From an uncultured Rhodopila sp. (lineage in GTDB: Bacteria > Pseudomonadota > Alphaproteobacteria > Acetobacterales > Acetobacteraceae), in contig CAIZFE010000088.1 in assembly GCA_903932145.1 (NCBI GenBank), positions 1-60,229 of the forward strand: a stretch of DNA of 60,229 nucleotides. The letters are read 5' to 3'. The position numbers and the translations under genes were made by a program. Shown piece after piece: positions 46,539 through 55,501 of this stretch. Within the stretch, counting starts at the first letter, position 1. Every line of letters starts with the position of its first letter. Below the pieces are notes generated by a model that saw only the letters and a list, made by a program, of their open reading frames with translations, was not told the origin of the DNA and ran no database searches.

Positions 46539-47339
46539 GTGACGCGGCGGCACTCCGGACTTCTGCCGATCTTGCTGTTGCTGACCGCGCCGGCCCTCGC
46601 CGCCGATCCGCCTCTCACGCAGGGGCAGGCCATGGCCCTGTTGCACGCCGGCCACCGTCAGGAGGCGCTGCACGCGTTCGAAGCGATGATCGCCGCCCAC
46701 CCCGCCGATCCCGCCGACGCGCTGTATGCCGCCGGTCTGATCGACCTGGAGGATGGCAACTGGCAGGCGGCCAGGCCATACATCGAGCCATTGATCCGGC
46801 TGCGCCCGTCATCGTTCGCCGCCCTGGAGCTGCTGATCCAGCTCGATCAGGCGGCCGGCGATATCCCGGCGCGCGACGCAGCCATCCGGTCGCTGCAAGC
46901 GTCCTGGCGCGGCGCCACGGACCCGAAAATCCGGTCGAAAGTGTCGTTCCTGCGTGATCGCATCCCTGGCTCCCGGCACACGATGCTGGCCAGGGAAACC
47001 CTGGACCTGACGGGCGACGATGTCCTGTACTACGCGTTCCAACCCGCCGACGAGGAGGGAAAGGTCCGTCACATGATCGTTGTGCGTTCGGACAGCGAGA
47101 CGAACCAGCAGTGGCGCGCGCAAGGCAGAGTGCCATCAGGAACCGTCGTCTATCATATCGATACGATCGAACAGCGCGCGGACGGCCAATCCGTGCAACG
47201 TCCGTATGAATATGACGCCGAGCCGCCGTCCTATGACCGGATCCGCGCCAAGATCGAGGCCATCCTGGCGGGCACCGCGCAGCCGCTATCGGGAACCGCC
47301 GACCCGTTCTTGGCCGGCGAGTCCGCGAAGGCGCCTTAA
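46539..47339 (+). CDS. Secreted TPR-like protein of unknown function
   Basis: 266 residues from GTG 46539 with GAGG upstream. Sec signal peptide (MTRRHSGLLPILLLLTAPAL then AADPP). Mature residues ~25-130 form two or three tetratricopeptide-like helix pairs (QAMALLHAGHRQEALHAFEA, DALYAAGLIDLEDGNWQAAR, ALELLIQLDQAAGDIPARDA). The C-terminal part (~150-250; DDVLYYAFQPADEEGKVRHM, PSGTVVYHIDTIEQ, PYEYDAEPPSYDRIRAKIEA) is not recognised. Probably periplasmic. Stop codon overlaps that of the convergent SDR gene. Confidence 0.72.
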   Translation: MTRRHSGLLPILLLLTAPALAADPPLTQGQAMALLHAGHRQEALHAFEAMIAAHPADPADALYAAGLIDLEDGNWQAARPYIEPLIRLRPSSFAALELLIQLDQAAGDIPARDAAIRSLQASWRGATDPKIRSKVSFLRDRIPGSRHTMLARETLDLTGDDVLYYAFQPADEEGKVRHMIVVRSDSETNQQWRAQGRVPSGTVVYHIDTIEQRADGQSVQRPYEYDAEPPSYDRIRAKIEAILAGTAQPLSGTADPFLAGESAKAP

Positions 47340-48103
47340 CTCGCGGTCATGCCACCATCGACCTCATACGCCGCGCCGGTGACATAGCTGGCGCGATCTG
47401 AACTCAGCCACACCACCATTTCCGCGATCTCCCGCGGCTCGCCAAACCGGCGCATGGGAGTGCGCGCAAGGATCGCCTCGCTCCGCGTCTCCCGTGTCCG
47501 CTCTGTCATCCGCGTAACGATATAGCCGGGACACACCGCATTCACCCGGATGCCTTGTTCGGCATATTCCAGCGCCGCCGATTTGGTCAGGCCGATCACC
47601 GCGTGTTTCGCCGCGACATACCCCGTGGCGGTGCGCAGGCCGATCAACCCGGCGACCGAGGCGGTATTGACGATCGATCCACCGCCGGACGCCAGCAGCA
47701 ACGGGATCTCGTGCTTCATGCACAGCCAGACGCTTTTCAGGTTGACCTCGATCATGCGGTCGAACGACGACTCCGACCACTCGTGCGTCAGTTGCCCGGC
47801 CGAATCGACCTGATGCGGCGCGATACCGGCGTTGTTGAACGCGCAATCCAAACGGCCGTATGCCGCCATCACACCGTCCATCATGGTTTGCACCTGCGCC
47901 GCCACGGTAACGTCGCCCGACAGCGAGATCGCCTGCCCGCCGCCCGCGTTGATCAGCGCAACCGTCTGGCGCGCCGACTCCACTTCATAATCGGCAACCG
48001 CCACCCTGGCGCCTTCCCGGGCGAACGCCAACGCGGCCTCGCGTCCGATACCATTGCCGCCACCTGTTACCAGCGCGACTTTTCCGTCCAGGATGCCCGT
48101 CAT
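47336..48103 (-). CDS. Short-chain dehydrogenase/reductase
   Basis: 255 residues from ATG 48103 (MTGILDGKVALVTGGGNGIG), with GGGGGA upstream. Classical SDR: NAD(P) motif TGGGNGIG (13-20), NNAG (90-93), catalytic Ser149, Tyr162, Lys166 (GYVAAKHAV), and GGMTAS end. Asp38 after the second strand (VAVADYE) favours NAD(H) over NADP(H). No second substrate-specificity clue. First gene after the ABC transporter in the same direction (65 bp gap); linkage is uncertain. Confidence 0.92.
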   Translation of the reverse strand: MTGILDGKVALVTGGGNGIGREAALAFAREGARVAVADYEVESARQTVALINAGGGQAISLSGDVTVAAQVQTMMDGVMAAYGRLDCAFNNAGIAPHQVDSAGQLTHEWSESSFDRMIEVNLKSVWLCMKHEIPLLLASGGGSIVNTASVAGLIGLRTATGYVAAKHAVIGLTKSAALEYAEQGIRVNAVCPGYIVTRMTERTRETRSEAILARTPMRRFGEPREIAEMVVWLSSDRASYVTGAAYEVDGGMTAS

Positions 48104-48168
48104 TCTGTTTCCCCCGTTTGAGGGCACAGCATCCCGCATCACCGCCGGATGATCAATCGCGCGGATCT

Positions 48169-50046
48169 CTACTTGGCGGCGACCGGGTCGCTGACCACGG
48201 CCGGATCGAACCCACCGGACTGCCGCCGCCACAACCGCGCATAGACCCCGCCCAGCCGCAGCAATTCGGCATGCGAGCCAGCTTCGACGATCTGTCCCTC
48301 ATCCAGTACGATCAGCCGGTCCATCCGCGCGATGGTGGACAGACGGTGCGCGATGGCAATGACGGTGCGGCCTTCCATCAGCGTATCGAGCTGCTCCTGG
48401 ATCGCCGCTTCCACTTCGGAATCCAGTGCCGAGGTCGCCTCATCCAGCACCAGGATCGGGGCGTCCTTCAGGATCACCCTGGCCAGCGCGACGCGCTGGC
48501 GCTGGCCGCCGGATAGTTTGACGCCCCGCTCGCCGACATGCGCGTCGTAGCCCTTGCGGCGGTTCCAGTCCTCCAGCCCCATGATGAAATCATGCGCGTG
48601 TGCCTGTTTCGCCGCCGCCACGATCTGGTCGTCGGTCGCCTGCGGTTGCCCATAGCGGATGTTCTCGCGGATCGACCGGTGCAGCAACGACGTATCCTGC
48701 GTGACCATCGCGATATGTCGGCGCAGGCTTTCCTGGGTGACTCCGGCGATATCCTGGCCGTCGATCAGGATGCGGCCCGATCCAGCCTCGAAGAAATGCA
48801 GCAGCAGATTGACCAGGGTGGATTTGCCGGCGCCCGACGGCCCGATCAGCCCGACCCGTTCTCCCGGCGCGATCGTCAGGTCGATACCGTGCAGCACAAC
48901 CGGATACTGAATGCCGGTGGTCTCGCGGACACGCCCGTAATCGAAGTGCAGGTTTTCGAACCGGATTTCCCCGCCCGTCACAACCAGCTCCTTCGCGTCC
49001 GGCGCATCCGGCATCTGCCGGGGCACGTCGATCGAGCGCATGCCGTCCTGCACAACGCCGATATTCTCGAAGATCGAGGTGACGCTGCGGGCGACCCATC
49101 CGGCGATGTTGTTCAACTGCCAGGCCAGCGGAATCGCGGTGGCGACCGCGCCGATGGCGATCGTGCCAACCGACCACTGCCACAGCGAAACGGCGGCCAT
49201 CGACACGATCAGGCAGGCATTCATCGCCACCAGTGTCGAGGTGTACGCCGTGGTCATCCGGGTTTGTGCGCGAAACGCCACTGTATTCTCGTCGATCGCC
49301 TCCCGCACAAATGCGTCCTCATCCGCCGCCCTGGCGAACAATTTGACGGTCAGGATGTTGGTGTAGCTGTCCACGATGCGCCCCGTGAGCATGGAGCGTG
49401 CTTCAGACAGGCGGCGCGACCGCTCGCGCAGGCGGGGCACGAAATAGCGCAGCATGGTGGCGTAAGCGGCGAACCACAGCGCCATCGGCAGGGTCAGGCG
49501 CCAGTCCAGCCGCGCCAACAGCACCGTGGCGCTGGAGCCGTAAACCAGGATGTACCAGGCGGCGTCGAACGCCAGGACCAGACTTTCGCGCAAGGACGGG
49601 CCGGTCTGCTGTACCCGGCTGGCGATGCGGCCGGCGAAGTCGTTCTGGAAGAAGCTCCAGCTTTGGCGGACCACATGCCAATGGTTCTGCCAACGGATCA
49701 TGTTGGAGAAACCGGGATTGACGATCTGGTTGACCAGGATGTTGTGCGCGATGAACGTGGCCGGGCGCAGGATCAGCATCACCGCCGCCATGCCCACAAG
49801 CGCGGGCGTGTTGTCCCGGAACAGGGTTTCGGGGCTGTTGGTGGACACCAGATTGACCACCCGGCCGATAAACGCCGGGATCATGGTGTCCACGATCGCC
49901 AGAACCCCGCCGACCACGAACAACGCGACGGTCAGGCCGAGCACCTGACGGATATAGAACCAGTAGAACCGGACCAGCCCGGCGCTGGGGGGCGGGGCCG
50001 GGATACCGGCGGTGGGATCCAACAAAGCTTCGAAGCGGCGCAACAT
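48169..50046 (-). CDS. ABC transporter, fused permease and ATPase (exporter type)
   Basis: 625 residues. Membrane domain with about six helices (~25-345), then nucleotide-binding domain (~385-610): Walker A GPSGAGKST, Q-loop VTQDTSLL, signature LSGGQRQRVALAR, Walker B ILVLDEATSALDSE, H-loop IAHRLSTIARM. A complete half-transporter that should dimerise, of the MsbA/multidrug type. ATG 50046 has no clear ribosome-binding site. Substrate unknown; no partner half gene next to it. Confidence 0.92.
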   Translation of the reverse strand: MLRRFEALLDPTAGIPAPPPSAGLVRFYWFYIRQVLGLTVALFVVGGVLAIVDTMIPAFIGRVVNLVSTNSPETLFRDNTPALVGMAAVMLILRPATFIAHNILVNQIVNPGFSNMIRWQNHWHVVRQSWSFFQNDFAGRIASRVQQTGPSLRESLVLAFDAAWYILVYGSSATVLLARLDWRLTLPMALWFAAYATMLRYFVPRLRERSRRLSEARSMLTGRIVDSYTNILTVKLFARAADEDAFVREAIDENTVAFRAQTRMTTAYTSTLVAMNACLIVSMAAVSLWQWSVGTIAIGAVATAIPLAWQLNNIAGWVARSVTSIFENIGVVQDGMRSIDVPRQMPDAPDAKELVVTGGEIRFENLHFDYGRVRETTGIQYPVVLHGIDLTIAPGERVGLIGPSGAGKSTLVNLLLHFFEAGSGRILIDGQDIAGVTQESLRRHIAMVTQDTSLLHRSIRENIRYGQPQATDDQIVAAAKQAHAHDFIMGLEDWNRRKGYDAHVGERGVKLSGGQRQRVALARVILKDAPILVLDEATSALDSEVEAAIQEQLDTLMEGRTVIAIAHRLSTIARMDRLIVLDEGQIVEAGSHAELLRLGGVYARLWRRQSGGFDPAVVSDPVAAK

Positions 50047-50116
50047 GGGGATCAGCGGTGGACCCTGCTGGCCGTTTCGTCAATCGCGAACCGCGTGATC
50101 GACCGAGGTGAGTCGG

Positions 50117-50410
50117 CTACGACCAGTGCCCGCCCACCCAGTTCGGCCCCTCCCAATGCGGCGCCACCCAGACGCGACCCGGCGGCGGGTAATAAGCAGC
50201 GGGCGGCGGAGGCGGCGCATAAACAACCGGAGGGGCCGGATAATAGTACGGCGCCGGGTAAGCCGGTCCCACCACGACAGGCGGCACCACAATGCCCACA
50301 CCAAAGCCACCGCGCCACCACGCCTTCGCTTCGTGCGGCATGGCGGTCACGCCGACAACCGCCAGACCCAGCACCGCCGCCATGGACGCAAGCCGTTTCG
50401 CGTTCACCAT
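50117..50410 (-). CDS. Small secreted Pro/Tyr-rich protein with YXWGXW-like tail
   Basis: 97 residues from ATG 50410, chosen because a perfect AGGAGG lies 6 bases upstream. Sec signal (MVNAKRLASMAAVLGLAVVG ... EAKA). The mature part is Pro/Tyr/Val rich (PAPYYYPAPPVVYAPPPPPA) and ends VWVAPHWEGPNWVGGHW, like the tryptophan-glycine repeats of YXWGXW-type envelope proteins. Function unknown. Confidence 0.75.
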   Translation of the reverse strand: MVNAKRLASMAAVLGLAVVGVTAMPHEAKAWWRGGFGVGIVVPPVVVGPAYPAPYYYPAPPVVYAPPPPPAAYYPPPGRVWVAPHWEGPNWVGGHWS

Positions 50411-50485
50411 TCCAACCTCCTCTCCAATGGTATGGATCAAAGATAGGACGCCCCTGTTTCAAGTCTGTATCCGCATTGTATCGGC

Positions 50486-51676
50486 TTATTCCGCGGCCAC
50501 CTGTTCCGGCATCCCGAGTTCCAGCAGCCTCGGCGCGACCTCTTTGCCGAACAGCGAAATATTCGCCTTGGCATCCTGATGATTCATCTGGCCGCCCTGG
50601 CCGAAGAACAGCAGATGGCCGACGCCGCCCATGCGCTCGTTGAACGCTTTTAACTGATTAAAGACGTCATCCGGCGTTCCGGCAAAGACCGTTTCGGTAT
50701 CCATGAACTGTTGCACCGTCGCGGTGCGATGATCGATCGGCACACCGTTTCGATCCGTCACCATCCGGTGAGCGCGCGGCCCCGCCTTCAGCATCGCAAC
50801 GTTCGCGCCGACCGAGTTGTAACCTGGCGGATTTGTGAACGGCTCGAACACCACCGGCGCGGTCCGCACGTAGTCCGCAATGGTGTCGGCGCGGCGCAGC
50901 CCTTCCTCCCGCGTGTTGCCCACCCCGATGATCGCGGCGTAGGCCATGCGATCGGGGCCAGCCTCCCAGCCCAGTTCGCGCGCCCGTTTGCGATAGGCCT
51001 GGAACATCGGCTTCGCGAGGCCGCCGGACAGCAGCGTCCCCACCACATGCCCGCGTTCGGCGGCGAGTGTGCCGGTCTCGACGCTCATGCCCGTCATCCA
51101 GATCGGCGGCGTCGGCTGCTGGATCGGCCGCGGCCAGATGTTCACAGCGCGGTATTGGAAGAACTCGCCTTCCCAGGAGAACGGGCCGGTCGTGGTGGAC
51201 AGCGCCTTGATGATCAGGTCGTGTGCTTCCCAATAGCGGCGCATGAGCCGTCCGGGATTGGAATTCGCTGGCGCGATCTCGTACGGCGCTCCTTTGACCA
51301 GCCCCATCTCGATCCGCCCGCCCGACAGGCAATCCAGCCACGCCATTTCCTCCGCCACCCGCACCGGGTCCGGCCGGTTGGCGATCGGATTGCCCAGGCT
51401 GAGCAACCGCGCCTTCTTTGTTTCGCGAGCAATGATCGACAGCGCCATCGGCACCGAAACGGTCATGCAGGTTGCGGTGCTGTGGTGTTCGTTTACCATG
51501 ATGTCCAGCCCGACCTCGTCGCACAGCGCGAATTCGTCGAGATATCGGTTCAGCAGTGTGCCCGCTTCGACCGGGTCCAGATTTTCACTGGGGAAATTGA
51601 CCCGCAGCGAACCGCGGGCGAGACCTCTGTCCCAAGCCGGATGGTAGGCCATTTCGGAGAAATACCAGGTGCGCAT
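50486..51676 (-). CDS. Luciferase-like (LLM) flavin-dependent monooxygenase
   Basis: 396 residues, bacterial-luciferase TIM barrel. N-terminus MRTWYFSEMAYHPAWDRG; later LDIMVNEHHSTATCMTVSVP, RLLSLGNPIANRPDPVRVAE, EMAWLDCLSGGRIEMGLVKG. The last phrase is the F420/FMN-binding region of class LLM oxidoreductases. GGAG precedes ATG 51676. It follows an alpha/beta hydrolase gene by 12 bp and is surely in the same operon. An oxygenase plus hydrolase could oxidise a ketone or aldehyde to an ester and then cleave it; this is inference. Confidence 0.88.
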   Translation of the reverse strand: MRTWYFSEMAYHPAWDRGLARGSLRVNFPSENLDPVEAGTLLNRYLDEFALCDEVGLDIMVNEHHSTATCMTVSVPMALSIIARETKKARLLSLGNPIANRPDPVRVAEEMAWLDCLSGGRIEMGLVKGAPYEIAPANSNPGRLMRRYWEAHDLIIKALSTTTGPFSWEGEFFQYRAVNIWPRPIQQPTPPIWMTGMSVETGTLAAERGHVVGTLLSGGLAKPMFQAYRKRARELGWEAGPDRMAYAAIIGVGNTREEGLRRADTIADYVRTAPVVFEPFTNPPGYNSVGANVAMLKAGPRAHRMVTDRNGVPIDHRTATVQQFMDTETVFAGTPDDVFNQLKAFNERMGGVGHLLFFGQGGQMNHQDAKANISLFGKEVAPRLLELGMPEQVAAE

Positions 51677-51688
51677 GTCGTGGTGCTC

Positions 51689-52462
51689 CTACAGACGCGC
51701 GGTGAAAGCGAGCGTGCGAGACGCAAACCCGTCCGGTTGTTCCCAATGCGGATAGTGTCCGGCGTTCGGGATCGTTTCCATCGTCGCGTTCGGAATGTCC
51801 GATTTCCACGCCTCGCCATAGGCGGTGGAGACGATACCGTCCTGCTCGCCCCAGATCAGGTGCGTGGGGATGTCGATCCGGTGCAGCCAACGCTTCAGCC
51901 GCGGATTGTGCATGTATGGCTTCCACCCGAACACGGCGAGGGTTTCGCGACCCCGAGCGATGCCGGCCAGTTCGGTATCGGCCAATCGCGTGTAGTCGAT
52001 TTCGCCCTTGGTTGGATCGGCCCAGGCCCGGCGCATGAACTCCGCCCGCGAAATCGCATGCATGTCGATGATGTCGCGGTCCAGAACGCCGCCGACCTTG
52101 ATACCGAACGGAGCGGTTAGCAGCAGCCCGGCAAATCGGTTGGTGTTGCGGACGGCCATCTCCGCCGCCACCCAGCCGCCGAAGCAGGCGCCGGCCAGCA
52201 CAGCATTGTCCAGCTTCAGTTCAGCCGCCAGATCCAGATACAGATAGGCCAGATCATCCACCGTCCCCATCCAGTCGGGCAGCACAGATCCGCCGAAACC
52301 GGGATGATGCGGCGCGATAACGCGATGATTGTCCGCCAGTCTGTCGAACCAAGCGCGACCAGCCTGCAAACCCTCTCCGGGGTGCAAAAACAGGATCGGA
52401 CGCCCCTGCCCTTTTTCCTCGATCTCCAGATGAACTCCGGAGACAGTGACGTGCCGGCCCAT
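51689..52462 (-). CDS. Alpha/beta hydrolase with cysteine nucleophile
   Basis: 257 residues, GGGGGA before ATG 52462. Oxyanion HPGEGL (~27-32), nucleophile elbow G-A-Cys93-F-G-G (LAGACFGGW; codon TGC at 52184-52186), catalytic Asp in WGEQDGIV and His in NAGHYPHWEQPD. Family members normally have Ser at the elbow; Cys is known in dienelactone hydrolases. The cap helices (~115-180) are of the MhpC/haloalkane-hydrolase size. First gene of a two-gene operon with the LLM monooxygenase. Substrate unknown. Confidence 0.87.
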   Translation of the reverse strand: MGRHVTVSGVHLEIEEKGQGRPILFLHPGEGLQAGRAWFDRLADNHRVIAPHHPGFGGSVLPDWMGTVDDLAYLYLDLAAELKLDNAVLAGACFGGWVAAEMAVRNTNRFAGLLLTAPFGIKVGGVLDRDIIDMHAISRAEFMRRAWADPTKGEIDYTRLADTELAGIARGRETLAVFGWKPYMHNPRLKRWLHRIDIPTHLIWGEQDGIVSTAYGEAWKSDIPNATMETIPNAGHYPHWEQPDGFASRTLAFTARL

Positions 52463-52869
52463 GGACTTTCCCCCAGTCGCTATCGTTGACCCGAGTTTAC
52501 CCGTCCCCGCCCGCTCGGCAACCTTTCGCGGATCGGCTAACCCGCAAACCGTTCCACACAGCGGAATTCAACATTCCGTGTAAACATTGGACATATACTC
52601 TGATAGACCGCTATTGCCTCCGCTTTGTGCAGTACATCGGGTTTGCAGCAGCCCGCCGCACTTGACGCCCGGACCATCCTGCGACAGCGTTCCGGCACCG
52701 CCAGACGTCATCAATAACGGGAAACGGCGAAGCGGCACTCTGGAAACCCATGTCCGAGGCGCGGTTCATTCCGAGCACGACCCCGGCGACAGTATTGAGC
52801 CGAAATCGCAAGTGCCTGACCGAACAAGGCGCGCTGGCAAAGAATAAACGATGAAAAGGGAGATCGAGA
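52463..52869. other. Divergent regulatory region between hydrolase/LLM and DUF1800 operons
   Basis: 407 bp without a convincing gene. At 52562-52578 the inverted repeat CGGAAT-TCAAC-ATTCCG is followed by the AT-rich GTAAACATTGGACATATACT, a plausible promoter/operator area. The DUF1800 ribosome-binding site AGGGAG is at about 52858. Confidence 0.5.
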
Positions 52870-54276
52870 ATGGCAAAGCAAGATGATATCGCCCTCATGG
52901 CGCATCTGATGCGGCGTGCCGGCTTCGGCGCCTCGCGCGATGAACTGGAAGCCAGGGTCGCCAAGGGATACGAGGCCACGGTTGAGGAATTGCTGAATCC
53001 CGAAAGCCAGCCGCCGGTCGATCCGTATGCCTTGTTGCGCTATCAGCCCGCGGCACTGCTGCCCGGCGGACAGCCGCCGATGGGCAACGTCAACTACATG
53101 TACTATCTGGTGACGACGAAGCGCCCGCTTCAGGAAAAAATGGCGCTGTTCTGGCATCATGTGTTCGCGACCGGCAACTCCAAGGTCGATAACTACGACC
53201 AGTTGCTCGAACAGATCGAGATCTTTCGAAATAACGGCATGGGCAACTATCGTGACCTGCTGCTGAAAATGGCCCGCAATCCGACGATGATCTTCTGGCT
53301 GGACAACAACCAGAACCATGGCAATGCGGTGAACGAAAATTGGGGCCGCGAACTGTTGGAACTCTTCAGCCTCGGCGCCGGCAACTATACTGAGAAAGAC
53401 GTCCGCGAAGCCTCACGCGCCTTCACCGGTTGGACGTTTGAGACCAAAATTCCCCGCCTTCCGTACGGCCGCTTCCCCTGGAAATTCGAATACCGGCCGG
53501 AGGACCACGACGATGGCGAGAAGGAATTCCTCGGCCATCGCGGCCACCTGAACGGCGAGGACATTATTGACATCATCGCCCAGCAACCGGCGTGCGCCCG
53601 GTTCGTCTGCCGGCACCTGTATAACTTCTTCGTCGCCGACGAACCGCAGGTGCCCGCCTGGTCGCTGGAACCGCCGCGCGATCCTGCCGCCCTGGACGCC
53701 ATGGCGAAGACGCTACGGGATTCAAAATACGAAATCGTGCCCGTGCTGCGGATGCTGTTCAACTCTGACTTCTTCAAGAACGCCCGCAACAAGCATCTGA
53801 AATCTCCGGCCGAAGTCGTGGTCGGCACGCTGCGTCTGGTCGGCGGCTACGACATCCCGAAACCCGGCTATGGCGAACTGTCGATGCAGCCCTCCTACAT
53901 GGGTCAGGACCTGTTGAACCCGCCATCGGTTGAGGGCTGGCACACCGGGTCCGAGTGGATCAACAGCGGATCGTTGATGGCCCGCATCAACTTCGTGGCC
54001 GAACAACTCGGTGACCAATCGCTGCCCGGGGTACAGGCCATTATTGGCCGCCTGAAGGCGCAGGGCACACTAAGCCCGGAAAAATTGGTGACGGCGTGCC
54101 TGGATTTGCTGGGACCGGTTGAAGTCAACAGCGACACACGGAAAGAGCTGACCGACCAGGCCAAACAATGGGGGCAATTGAGTTGGGACAGCGTACCCAA
54201 CGCCCAAACGGCCGCCAGACGGGCCACCGAAATGATGCAACTGATCGTGGCGACACGGGAATTCCAGTTCGCCTGA
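52870..54276 (+). CDS. DUF1800 domain protein
   Basis: 468 residues, nearly all DUF1800: LMRRAGFGASRDELEARVAK, LQEKMALFWHHVFATGNSKV, NENWGRELLELFSLGAGNYT, EKDVREASRAFTGWTF, LLNPPSVEGWHTGSEWINS. Many DUF1800 proteins are exported by the twin-arginine route; this one starts MAKQDDIALMAHLMRRAGFG with no signal, so it should be cytosolic. Function of DUF1800 is not established. First gene of an operon with DUF1501 and NHL-repeat genes (27 bp to the next); AGGGAG precedes the ATG. Confidence 0.9.
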   Translation: MAKQDDIALMAHLMRRAGFGASRDELEARVAKGYEATVEELLNPESQPPVDPYALLRYQPAALLPGGQPPMGNVNYMYYLVTTKRPLQEKMALFWHHVFATGNSKVDNYDQLLEQIEIFRNNGMGNYRDLLLKMARNPTMIFWLDNNQNHGNAVNENWGRELLELFSLGAGNYTEKDVREASRAFTGWTFETKIPRLPYGRFPWKFEYRPEDHDDGEKEFLGHRGHLNGEDIIDIIAQQPACARFVCRHLYNFFVADEPQVPAWSLEPPRDPAALDAMAKTLRDSKYEIVPVLRMLFNSDFFKNARNKHLKSPAEVVVGTLRLVGGYDIPKPGYGELSMQPSYMGQDLLNPPSVEGWHTGSEWINSGSLMARINFVAEQLGDQSLPGVQAIIGRLKAQGTLSPEKLVTACLDLLGPVEVNSDTRKELTDQAKQWGQLSWDSVPNAQTAARRATEMMQLIVATREFQFA

Positions 54277-54303
54277 CAAATTTCAAAAACGGAGGAAGAC
54301 GCG

Positions 54304-55434
54304 ATGGCAACCGCCCAAAAAGACCCTGTCCTGGTCGTGCTGCAACTCACCGGCGGCAATGATTATCTGAACACGGTCATTCCGTACAATAACCCGCTGT
54401 ATCAGGATAACCGCAAGGCCGTCGGCATCCCGGAGGGACAGATACTGGCGTTCGACAATGAATACGGCTTTCCGCCGTATCTCGCCCCGCTGAAGAAAGT
54501 ATGGGACGACAATAAACTCGCGATCATGCATGGCGTCGGGTACCTGGATTCCCCGCGCTCGCACTTCCGGTCAATGGACATTTGGCACACCTGCGAGCCT
54601 GAAAAAGTCGGCACCGAAGGCTGGCTGGGACGCGTCGTTCGCGAATTCGATCCCAAGAAGGAAAATGTCGTCACAGCCGTCAGCTTTGGTCCGTGCCTGT
54701 TCAGGGCCTTGGCGGTTCCCGGCGTGCCCGTGGCGTGCGTGGCCGGTGCCTTGGAGAACTACGGGTTCCTGCCGAATATCCAGGAGCCGACGCAGCGGCA
54801 ACAAGTGCTGGAACGTTTCTCCCGCATGTATCAGCCGATCGAAGGCAGCGGGGTGATGGATTACCTCGGCACGACGGGCCTGGATTCTCTGAAGGGCGCC
54901 GATATCCTGAAAGTGGCGCCGTCGCTGTATAAGTCGGAGGTGAAGTATCCGAACACGTCGATCGCCAGCAAGCTGCGCGGTATCGCCCAGGTTCATCTGG
55001 CCGGCCTCGGCACCCGTGTCTTCTACTGCGATCATGGCAGCTTCGACAGTCATGCCGGGCAAAATCCGCTGCATGCCAAGCTATGGACCGACGTGTCGGA
55101 GGGCCTGGACGCGTTCATGACCGATCTGCGCCAGCACGACGCGGCCGACAACGTGATCGTGCTGATGTTCTCCGAATTTGGCCGTCGCGTCCGCGATAAC
55201 GGGTCGGGAACGGATCACGGCGCGGCCGGTGCAACCTTCGTTCTGGGTGACAAGGTCAAAGGCGGCCATTACGGCGAGTATCCGTCACTGGCCGCGGAAC
55301 GTCTGGTGCAGGGCGACCTGAACCCGAACATGGACTTCCGGGGCATTTACTCCACCATTCTGGACAAGTGGCTGCACATCGATCCGGTCCCCATCGTCAA
55401 CGGGACCTATGAGCAACCGGCCTTTCTGAACTAG
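54304..55434 (+). CDS. DUF1501 domain protein (sulphatase/alkaline-phosphatase-like fold)
   Basis: 376 residues with GGAGG before ATG 54304. DUF1501 features: LVVLQLTGGNDYLNTVIPYN, IMHGVGYLDSPRSHFRSMDI, VFYCDHGSFDSHAGQNPLHA, VIVLMFSEFGRRVRDNGSGT, DHGAAGATFVLG. The HGSFDSHAGQ and SEFGRRV...TDHG motifs are the metal-site-like signatures of this superfamily. Exported homologues have a twin-arginine signal; here it is absent, as in its operon partner. Usually paired with DUF1800; the pair's reaction is unknown. Confidence 0.9.
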   Translation: MATAQKDPVLVVLQLTGGNDYLNTVIPYNNPLYQDNRKAVGIPEGQILAFDNEYGFPPYLAPLKKVWDDNKLAIMHGVGYLDSPRSHFRSMDIWHTCEPEKVGTEGWLGRVVREFDPKKENVVTAVSFGPCLFRALAVPGVPVACVAGALENYGFLPNIQEPTQRQQVLERFSRMYQPIEGSGVMDYLGTTGLDSLKGADILKVAPSLYKSEVKYPNTSIASKLRGIAQVHLAGLGTRVFYCDHGSFDSHAGQNPLHAKLWTDVSEGLDAFMTDLRQHDAADNVIVLMFSEFGRRVRDNGSGTDHGAAGATFVLGDKVKGGHYGEYPSLAAERLVQGDLNPNMDFRGIYSTILDKWLHIDPVPIVNGTYEQPAFLN

Positions 55435-55447
55435 GCGGTGCGATGAA

Positions 55448-55471
55448 GCCCCTCGTTTCCGAACGAGGGGC
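55448..55471 (+). terminator. Intercistronic hairpin
   Basis: GCCCCTCGTT-TCCG-AACGAGGGGC, a perfect 10-bp stem with tetraloop, sits 14 bases after the DUF1501 stop and 31 bases before the NHL gene start. No T-tract follows, so it may be an RNA-processing or stabilising hairpin that sets relative expression rather than a full terminator. Confidence 0.7.
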
Positions 55472-55501
55472 CTGGATGAACAAACAAGACGGGAGGAAGC
55501 C

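Noticed and set aside
52587..52847. 86-codon open frame upstream of the DUF1800 gene
   Set aside because: Pro/Ser/Arg-rich, no start signal, lies over the probable promoter region.
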